Origin: Chara braunii
Taxonomy: Eukaryota; Streptophyta; Charophyceae; Charales; Characeae
Length of the DNA stretch: 51,386 nucleotides
Assembly (NCBI GenBank): GCA_003427395.1
Contig: BFEA01000341.1
Coordinates: 102,953-154,338 of the forward strand
Direction: 5' to 3'
A model generated the notes under the pieces. That model was not told the DNA's origin. It saw only the letters and a list, made by a program, of their open reading frames with translations, and did no database searches. Positions 44,075 through 51,386 of this stretch are shown piece by piece (position 1 is the stretch's first letter; each line of letters begins with the position of its first letter). The translations under genes and the position numbers were made by a program.

Positions 44075-44880
44075 GAGTCTAGTTGAGGTTGTCTCTGATA
44101 GGTAGTTCCTTTAAATGCTCATCATGTGTTGGAGTCATAGGAGTTAGTTCAATTTCTGTTTTTCAGAGTTAAGTTTATATTTGGCTTTGTATAATATTTA
44201 AAAAAAAACACTTTCCGTAAAGGAACTGTTGCCTAAATTTTTACAAATCCAAATAGTTCGTCAAATTTTTACCTTTACAAATTCGACTTTTATCTGAGTA
44301 ACGTATCTGGCTTAGTAAAAATTAAGGAAACTCACTTTTATAGGGAAAGTGCCGCTCAAATTTTTGCTACATCAGAGAGTTTGACAAAATTTTATTTTGT
44401 GAAGTTAGAATTATTTTTAAGACTTGTATTTAACTTTGTACAAGTTTTAGAAAGGTAATACTACTTTCAAAATTTCTATAAACCTACAGAGTTAGTTAAG
44501 TTTTGTCTTGGCAGACTTCAATTTTTTATTTTGAATTTGAATCTGACTTGGTGTAAATATGAGAAGCCTACCTCTAAAGGAGATGCTACCTATTTTTTTA
44601 TTAATCCAGATAATTATACAAAATTTGACTCTGTAAGATCAAAGATTGTTTTCAGATTTTGTATTCAGATGAGTATAAATTTTGAAATGACACTTTCTTT
44701 AGAGGGAGTGTTGTCAAAAAATTTTGAGTTTCAAGGTTAATATATTTTGATAGAAAAAACATTGGCAATTCATCATGTATAGGGAAGATGCTGCCAGAGT
44801 ATTCCTTATTATTTCAACACTCATTTGGAGGAAAACTTAGAATTAGTCTTATGAGAAGTTTGAGTGGGGTGTGATATGGG
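44075..44880. repeat. Decayed ~120-bp tandem repeats, about seven units
   Basis: Units start near 44075, 44209, 44333, 44463, 44570, 44690 and 44775. They share ta.agggaa.tg.tgcc, then aaattttt, then cagagagtt..acaaaattt and gacttgtatt / tctgacttggtgtaa. Some units begin with a small hairpin, such as CACTTT/AAAGTG (44333) and CACTTTC/GGGAGTG (44691). No coding frame. Confidence 0.7.
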
Positions 44881-46852
44881 GGGGTATTCTCCATACATTT
44901 AAAAGTTAGTTTTAAAAATTGGCTTGTGTTCTGTTATATGTCTTTTTATTATTATTTTGATTTAAGATCTGATTAGTATTACTTCGATCCTATAAAGATC
45001 ATATTTTGTTATCATTGATAACAAATTGGTTGTTGATTGTCGATTGTATAACTCTAACACATTTTTACTATTCAACCAAAGGTCTTAGCCTATGTGGGTT
45101 AAAATATTTCCTTGGGTTTTCCCTCTTACTTTTATTAAATGTTCATTTGAAAATGACTGAAGATTGGACAAAGGTTGTGACTTGTATGAATAAGGCAAAG
45201 GGGTGTGAGCGCAGAGAGTAGTTGAAGTGGACCATGTGTAGTGTGTGTTCTTTCGATGTGAAATCTTTAATGTGATTTCAGGTATATTTTGTGGTTCGAA
45301 CTTTTGATTTAACTTGTCCGTGATCATTCATATATTTGAAAGGAAGTCACATTGTGATTGTGAGAGTGATCGCCTCATGCCTAATCTCCCGTTATATTTA
45401 TATGTCGAGTATTCGTGCGGTCTATCTACATCGTGTGTGAGGTTTGATTGAGTTTCAAGCGAAAGAAAATGTGAAATCTCCTTTAATTTGCTTATTGACT
45501 TTTTATAGTTGGACATTGACGCATGTGGCGATCGTTAAAGTCAAACCCCTTGACATTTTTCCAAGCGTCCGAAGATGGAGTCCGTTCCAAGGGTCAGAGG
45601 CGTTTGGCCACCACAAAAGGGTCGAAGCCTGCCTATCACTCCTCTGCGCAGTGTGCAGAAGATGGTAGGTTTCGCAATGATACTTGAGATTGTCGATCGT
45701 CGAGAGATTAACCCCTCAAGACGCGTGTGAGCCGACGCTTGAGTGTCGAAAGCGAACCTTAGAGCCATTGAGGGCCAAATGATTATGGGTACCACATAGT
45801 ACACCACCCTCGCAATTGTTTGCATAATCATGCGTGGCTAGTCAATACAACATGACCCACATTTTTTATTTAGACACTCACTTATTTTTGTCATAAAAAG
45901 GTTATGGGTCGGATACAAAAAAAAAAACTAGGTGCGATTTACGAGTGAAACTTAGCTTTTATTTTTGTGAAGTATATCGCGTGGTTAGATGGATCGTCCT
46001 AGTTGACCGGCGCAGAGTTGCACTTCAAGTTGGGAAATCAGCCCTTAGAGTGTCGAATCGAGTACGGGTTGGATTAAGGCGTTCGATTGTGCGTGCACCC
46101 TATGTTACAACAAGCGAGAAACACCCTCGACTTGGCCACCTCTGCGATTGCACTCGAGCAACTTTCGCATGTGGTTCGGTAGCTCGGCGGGAATACACTT
46201 GTCTAGGGAGGTGATAAGCCCTTGGGCGGAGGTACGTTGTACCTTGGGTAACCCCTATCCTATCGTAGGGGTCCGCGAGAGATGCGGCTGGGCCACTCGG
46301 CCGGAGCGGCGAAAGCTCTACTGCGATAAAAATTCTGCAAAATGTTGCGTGCCGCCGTCGAAGGGTCCCCTGCGAGACCGATGCGCTCGACAGCGCGCTC
46401 GTTTCTTCTCGCTTTTTTCCCTCTTCGATCTTCACCTCTCCCCTTTCCATTACTCTACTTGACTTTCCTATATCCTTCTCTTTCAATTGCGCTCTCCTTC
46501 TCCCTCGTGTGCCTTGTCTGCCTCGTTTTCCTTTGCCCCCGCGATGATCCTCTCGTAGTTGCTCCCTACGCAGTGCCCAGTATCGACTACCTTGAGGTTC
46601 CCTCTCAACTTCGAGGTCGAGATTTGTGCGAGCAGATAGGAAGCTTAAACTTTGGTCGTCACGGCTGGTAAGGTTTTGTTTCCTAACGATGAATTTGTGG
46701 TGGATCGCAATAAATTCAACAAGGTAGAATCTAACTGCTAACAACCCCATTATGCTATTGCCCCGACCGCGAGCGTGTTACAACGGGGCTAACTCTAGCT
46801 AATTCTAAGAATGAGGTCGTGGGTTGTGGGTTGAAGCCTCGGACCCTACCTT
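44881..46852. other. Unassigned region, AT-rich then mixed
   Basis: 44881-45540 is AT-rich with no feature. 45541-46850 is more balanced and has short frames only. It lies upstream of a primer-binding site at 47468 and may include old LTR sequence. Confidence 0.35.
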
Positions 46853-47000
46853 GCGGCTTAGCTCAATTGGTAAGGCACGTAAGTGGCATTCAAGAGGTCT
46901 TGGGTTCTATCCCCATTGGCCTCATGTATCTCTTTGTACAAGCTTGGCGTCCGCCACCTAGAGATAGTCCCCCCCCCCCGAGTGGCATTGAGCAGAGACT
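46853..47000 (+). mobile_element. tRNA-derived SINE, copy 2
   Basis: A box TAGCTCAATTGG (46859-46870) and B box GGTTCTATCCC (46903-46913), then gcctcatgta, cttggcgtccgccacctaga and gatagtcc, as in copy 1 at 25375. Shorter than copy 1; the 3' end is not resolved. Confidence 0.85.
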
Positions 47001-47467
47001 GTTGACGCTTATAAGAGGAGGGGACCTACTCAAATATGCATTGAGAAAAATGTCGATTTCTTTGTCTTGCCGCAGGAATGAATACGTCGTACTTTTGTTG
47101 ATTCTACGTGTATACATGTTTACTAGTTTGCATGTCTATCCAAGTGTTGGTCGACCTAAGTGTGTGTGTGTCCCACAGGGACACCTGTTTGTTTGAGAGG
47201 CCCCACAGGGTCGGTAGTTACTTGTGGTTGTGACTTTCTGGGTTGCTGCGGGAAAACACTCGAGCAGCGGGGGTAGGCCCGCGACACTTAAAGCAGCGGG
47301 GATATGCATACAAGTAGCAGGTAGGTCGGTACCACTCAAGTAGCGGTAGAGGTGTTGGGAACCGGCCGCTGAGCAAAAGAAAACAAAAGTTAGCATTTTT
47401 AGAAGCCTTATAGCGGTAGGTACATGGGTACTAGTCCATGTAACCTGAGTCAAGTACATGTGTGGAC
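47001..47467 (+). repeat. Probable 5' LTR end of the fourth LTR element
   Basis: The sequence leads directly to a primer-binding site. It has four degenerate copies of caagtagcggg (near 47262, 47291, 47311 and 47337), a 7-bp hairpin GTGTCCC/GGGACAC (47167-47183) and catgggtactagtccatg (47427-47444). The 5' boundary is not determined. Confidence 0.45.
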
Positions 47468-47478
47468 GGTATCAGAGC
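47468..47478 (+). other. Primer-binding site GGTATCAGAGC
   Basis: Matches the initiator tRNA-Met site except for the first T, which is absent (acGGTATCAGAGC). Confidence 0.7.
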
Positions 47479-47486
47479 TTGCAATA

Positions 47487-47621
47487 ATGTTTCCCTCTGA
47501 AAGGGAGGAGGTATTGGTTGCTTGGGTGACAGAGCATTCAAGAAGTTGCCGCCCAAGAGGCAAATACCTCGCTATATACGAGAGGTCGAGTGAGAGTCTC
47601 AGTCTTACTTGGGGTATGTAA
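47487..47621 (+). pseudogene. gag N-terminus of the fourth element
   Basis: ATG eight bases past the primer site opens MFPSEREEVLVAWVTEHSRS and continues RPRGKYLAIYERSSESLSL, then a stop. The placement right behind the primer site suggests gag. The capsid and nucleocapsid are missing, evidently deleted around the repeat pair at 47656-48036. Confidence 0.5.
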
Positions 47622-47655
47622 GTTTTGGGCAACATGCTGCTAATATTCAAGACGC

Positions 47656-48036
47656 TGTTGGAAAAAAAACAAGAACACTGGTAGGGTCAGTTGCAATCAT
47701 TTTATTAGGCCCGACAGTCACACATTTTTAATCGCTCCGGCCATATAGTCAGCGCCTATATTAATTTAGCCTGACTGAAACGTACTGACGTGTAAGTTTC
47801 TATGTGCGTGTCGTAGGTTGGCCCGTCACAACATTAACCAATCGACCCCTCGAGCACTGTTGGAAAAAAAAACAAAAACGCTTGTAAAGCCAGTTGCAAT
47901 TATTTTATTGGGTCCGATAGTCACAAATTTTTAATCGCTTCGATCGTATGGACATGGCCTATATTAATTTAACCCTTTTAAAATGCATTGACGCATAAGT
48001 TTTTCTGCTTGTGTCATAGGTTTGCCCGTCACAACA
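47656..48036 (+). repeat. Pair of ~178-bp TGTTG...CAACA repeats (TRIM-like)
   Basis: 47656-47833 and 47858-48036 both start TGTTGGAAAAAA and end CCCGTCACAACA, sharing attttatt.gg.cc..nagtcaca and cctatattaattta. The ends form the TGTTG/CAACA inverted repeat typical of LTRs. They are separated by only 24 bp, and each is followed by ttaacc.aatc. The likely readings are two LTRs of a miniature LTR element or a tandem solo-LTR. Confidence 0.65.
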
Positions 48037-48267
48037 TTAACCCAATCAACAATCTGTGGTCGAGGGGGGTTGAATATTTCACATTCCGTATTTTTAATGA
48101 GCGGCGTTCCAAGGCACGCGCCTTCTGCACGATTGGTTTAGGCGCCTTCCTGTCATCAGGGTCGACGTGTAGGCTTTATAACAAACTGAATCCTCGGCCT
48201 CTTCGGTTGAAGAATATAATTACCGATCCTGATCATCATAGCGCGCATCATAATAACGTTGACGGAC

Positions 48268-48291
48268 AAAATACCCTTACAAGGGTATTTT
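48268..48291. other. 11-bp inverted repeat, 2-base loop
   Basis: AAAATACCCTT, AC, AAGGGTATTTT: a perfect hairpin just upstream of the recognisable RT frame. Confidence 0.8.
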
Positions 48292-48969
48292 GCCATGTCT
48301 TTGCATTCAACACGGTGGCAGCATAAACCAGACGATCGCATCCAACGTTGCGGAACCAGCTGATGAAGCTTACGCCAATCACTGGTTTTGCTTTTGGAAG
48401 CCAGGTGGTGGTCTGCGCTGGATACAAAACTTGAAAAAGTTGAATTCGGTAACGGTTCGCGATGCGGGTAGCTTGCCCAACGCGGATCTGTTGACCGAGT
48501 CTTTTGCAGGAAGGAGCATCTACTCCTTAATAGACTTGTACTCTGGTTGTGACCAGTTCCCGATAGATCCTACTAGTCGACCTATGACCGCCACGCATAC
48601 ACCTAAAGGCCTCATTCAAATGTTTGTAGTGCCCCTAGGTGGACGAATGGGGTCGCGGTCGTCCAGCGAGACATGTTGAAGGTCATGGAGAACATATGCC
48701 CAGAGGTTAAGTTTCCATACATTGACGACAATCCAGTTAAAGGAACGAAGGAAAAAAATGACACTTTAGTGGATGGTCGAGTCAGGCAGTTCGTATGGGA
48801 ACATGCGCAGGGAGTAGCGAAAGTACTAGAAAGGTTGGCTAAATACAACCTAACAGCCTGCGGACCGAAATCACTACTTTTCCAAAGGGAGGTAACGATC
48901 TTGGGTTTTAGGTGCTTCTTGGAAGGAAGGATCCCCGATCCAAAGAAAGTGGATAAACTCCTGAACTGA
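48290..48969 (+). pseudogene. Reverse transcriptase of the fourth element
   Basis: Frame 1 (to 48640): NHWFCFWKPGGGLRWIQNLK, VTVRDAG, IYSLIDLYSGCDQF (motif A Asp) and TPKGLIQMFVVPLG. A one-base shift near 48640 moves motif B (NGVAVVQRDMLKVMENICPE) into frame 2, which holds FPYIDDNPVKG (motif C) and ILGFRCFLEGRIPDP (thumb). Catalytic residues are intact. Another stop follows at 48967. Confidence 0.85.
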
Positions 48970-49580
48970 CATATGCCTCTAAAAACGGTTGGGGAAGTAA
49001 GGAGCTTCCTAGGGGTCTGCAGCTTCTGGTGAATCTTCATCCCCGGGTCCGCCAAGATAGCCGAGCCCCTTAGAGAAATGGTGCGACAAGGAGCTAGCTT
49101 AGGGTGGTCTGACCAAAGAGAGAAGGTTGCGCGGGTACTTCAAGATAAGCTAAGAGATGGCGGGGTCGTATTAGGAGTACCCTACTTCGACGATGAAAGG
49201 AAGAGGCCCTTCATCATCGAAGCCGGCGGCGGCCCAATAGCATTGGGAGGGGTGATCGTGCAGCGAGATGAGAATGGTAAAGAAAGGTCACTTAGATTTG
49301 AGAGTCGCACCCTTATTTTGGTCTAGAGAGGCTATATTCAGTTCAAGAAGGAACTTCTGGCGATCCTGCACTGTCTCAGGGTGTTTAGACACTATGTTAT
49401 GGGGCGGAGATTCATTCTAAGAACGGATTCCACAGCAGTAATCGGAGCTGTTAAGAGGCATCAGTAAGTAGATGCTACGGTCAGTAGGTGGATAGCTCAA
49501 TATGGACGTATGATTTTGTACTACAAAAAGTACCAACTGAAAAGAATCGAGCCGATGGGCTGAGCCGCGTAGAATGGGGA
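48970..49580 (+). pseudogene. RNase H of the fourth element
   Basis: After the connection region (VGEVRSFLGVCSFW), 49078-49326 holds FIIEAGGGPIALGGVIVQRD and GKERSLRFESRTL, the first half of this lineage's RNase H. It carries E in place of the usual first Asp neighbourhood (xxTDAG). Past a TAG come FKKELLAILHCLRVFRHYV and ILRTDSTAV (later Asp). The end shows EKNRADGLSRVEWG in the next frame, the usual N.ADgLSR closing motif. At least two stops and a frameshift. Confidence 0.8.
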
Positions 49581-50062
49581 TTAATAGATGATGAATCTCT
49601 TGAGGAGGCACCCTTCGTTGACGAATTCCTTATGGAAGACGATAATGAAGGAATACCTCAAGTTTCTAATTGTTATACAGCTTCAGCCGTAGCAACGAGC
49701 AGGGAAGACTGCTGGGGAAAAAAGAAAGACCCTTACCTCCATTACCTTCTAACTCGAGAGGATGAGGAAGAAGGATCGTATGGGATGGTGGAACAAGGCG
49801 TTCTTGCAGCTCATGAGATGGCAGAGAGTTCAAGGATGGTTGAGCGAAGGCTGAATGAGATAGAGGAAGAAGACCTTGAGCAAGATAAGGACGCCGAAGA
49901 GAGATTTAGAAAGGAAGAGTATGATGGGGAATATAAGAGGATCGGTATGGTAATGAGCAGTAATCAATTGGATGAATTCTACCATGAGAAAACAAAGAAA
50001 AAACCTTTAGGCTGCGTAGAGGTCACCTTTTTGTGGCTGCTAAGGAAGGACTACCGCCACTG
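49581..50062 (+). pseudogene. Acidic linker between RNase H and integrase
   Basis: An open, Glu/Asp-rich stretch (EEAPFVDEFLMEDDNEGIPQ, RRLNEIEEEDLEQDKDAEER) continues the frame from the RNase H end to 50062. Its spacing matches the RNase H-integrase linker in Gypsy elements. No domain known. Confidence 0.6.
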
Positions 50063-51217
50063 AGAGTAGTGTGTGGTAAGGAAAGACAACTAAAGGTGAT
50101 CGCCGCACTGTATGAGGGTCTAGCAGGGGGTCATAGGGGTGTTGATGCTACATACTATAAAGTATCTCGACTATATCACTCGGATGGTCTAAGGGATATG
50201 GTTATGAGATATTGTAAGTCATGTGAAACCTGTCAGAAAAGGTCATGTATGAGATTGATTGAACCCTTATACCCCACTGTTCTTGTTGAACCTGGCAGTA
50301 CTTTTCACTTTGATCTAATTACTATGCCACCTGGTAAGGATGGAATGAAATATGTACTAAACATGAAAGATAACATGTCTAGTTATATTGAAGCAAAAAA
50401 CATCCATCAGAAAACTGCAAAGACAGTGGCAGATTGGATCGAGGAAATCTACTTCAGGTACCCCTTCATACGTGAGTTTGTGGCTGACCAGGGATCAGAG
50501 TTCAAGAACGAGATGGTCAGGAGACTCATGTTCAGACTTGGAGTCAGGATCAGATTTGTGACACCATATCATCCTCAGGCTGATGCACCAGTGGAGAGAG
50601 GTCACAGGACACTGAAGGATGCTATATCGAAATGGTGCCAAGGCGACTCCAGGAACTGACCATCTTTCTTAAGGGCGACAGTCTATGCTGACAATGTAAC
50701 TGTCAAGCGGACTACAGGTTATGCGCCCATTACACTCAGGTATGACAGATATGCTACTTCTCCTATTGAGAACCTGCTTGAGACCTAGAACCATGAGGCA
50801 CAGAGAAAGTCGTACTCAACAGAGGAGTTACTGAGGCTGAGGATCAAGCAGATCATGGAAGTGGATGAGGTCATAATTGAGGCCACAAAGAGAATGTCAG
50901 ACAGCAGATTATCTGATCTGACACGGTGGAACAGCAAGAGGTACACCAGGAAGGAACGACTTCAGGTCGGAGATATTGTACTTCTACATGGTACATCTCT
51001 GGAGACAGAGTGGACCAAGAGATTGGAGGCCAGGTGGATGGGACCATTTATGATCATCAGAGAGGTTGAAGGCAAGGCCTCTGAGTTAGCAGAGATGGAT
51101 GGTACGAGATCCCATGGTATAGTATCCGGCTCCCGGCTCCGAAAATTCATACTTAGAGATGCAGATTTGATTCCGAGTTCGGGGAGAGTGATGAGGCGAG
51201 GCTCGAGAGCCGTCTAG
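50033..51217 (+). pseudogene. Integrase of the fourth element, triad intact, two stops
   Basis: The zinc region has GHRGVDATYYKVSRLYH and CKSCETCQK (HHCC). The core has FHFDLITMPPG (first Asp), EFVADQGSEF (second Asp) and DAPVERGHRTL (Glu): the complete DDE triad that joins cDNA to target DNA. TGA at 50657-50659 and TAG near 50788 then interrupt the frame. The C-terminal domain resumes (RLQVGDIVLLHGTSLETEW, RWMGPFMIIREVEG), the GPF module, and ends at 51217. Only two stops in ~390 codons suggest a younger copy than the 546-8876 element. Confidence 0.88.
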
Positions 51218-51246
51218 CATCAGCCTAAACATGCTGAGACGTGGCC

Positions 51247-51385
51247 AGAGTGCGGCCAACTTTAGATGATTATATGCAGGGATGTGGACAGTGTGCCACC
51301 AGCTTCAGTTGATGACGATTATATGCTGGGATGTGGACAGTGTGCCGCCAACTTCAGTTGATGACGATTATATGCTGAGATGTGG
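51247..51385. repeat. 49-bp tandem repeat at the window end
   Basis: Two full units (51288-51336 and 51337-51385) and one partial (51247-51287): acagtgtgcc.cca.cttcag / ttgatgacgattatatgct / g.gatgtgg. They sit right after the integrase stop and may continue beyond the window in the element's 3' region. Confidence 0.9.
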
Positions 51386-51386
51386 T

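Larger units (their letters stand above)
47468..51386 (+). mobile_element. Ty3/Gypsy element, plus strand, cut by the window end
   Basis: Order: primer site, gag start, RT, RNase H, integrase. The pol style (NLKKLNSVTVRDAG, YIDD, VERGHRTL) differs from the chromovirus at 546-8876, so this is a separate lineage. Gag is reduced to its first ~44 codons and joined to a small repeat pair. The 3' LTR is beyond 51386. Confidence 0.85.

Overview
This is a repeat-rich eukaryotic nuclear window. I infer a green-lineage, probably charophyte-like, host. The grounds are a plant-type HAD phosphatase gene split by a very long intron, several Ty3/Gypsy elements primed by initiator tRNA-Met, chromodomain-type integrase tails, a LINE, tRNA-derived SINEs and a Penelope-like reverse transcriptase. 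The species assignment is inference only. There are two assembly gaps (12096-12192 and 35756-36734). A Nextera mate-pair junction adapter remains at the very start (7-44).

Layout. 546-8876 is a complete but decayed Ty3/Gypsy element on the minus strand: two LTRs, a 4-bp target duplication, an iMet primer site, and gag, protease, RT, RNase H and integrase remnants. 11337-11440 and 23105-23257 (plus) are the last two coding exons of a HAD-superfamily sugar/glycerol-phosphate phosphatase-like gene. Their intron is 11.7 kb. It holds an LTR fragment, an integrase fragment with an in-frame duplication, a 5'-truncated LINE (15286-18160, minus), a 1.4-kb GAGTA-type satellite (18161-19575), GGGCCT/poly-A repeats, decayed ~194-bp repeats, and a U6 snRNA pseudogene abutting a hammerhead ribozyme core.

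25041-35675 is an unusual composite. Two ~2.9-kb direct repeats (R1, R2), each carrying remnants of a polytopic membrane protein reading frame, flank a 4.2-kb unit that encodes a Penelope-like reverse transcriptase (minus). R1 was later split by a terminal-inverted-repeat element that contains a tRNA-derived SINE. A second SINE copy lies at 46853-47000.

36735-41011 holds the primer site and decayed gag of a third LTR element. 43209-43955 is an AT-rich array of nine hairpins with a common geometry whose outer stems differ in sequence but keep pairing. It is followed (44075-44880) by a second decayed array with a ~120-bp period. These two arrays are the least explained structure in the window.

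47468-51386 is a plus-strand Ty3/Gypsy element: primer site, gag start, a small TGTTG...CAACA repeat pair, RT, RNase H, and an integrase with an intact DDE triad but in-frame stops. It runs off the window end. Apart from the HAD gene I see no convincing host protein-coding gene.
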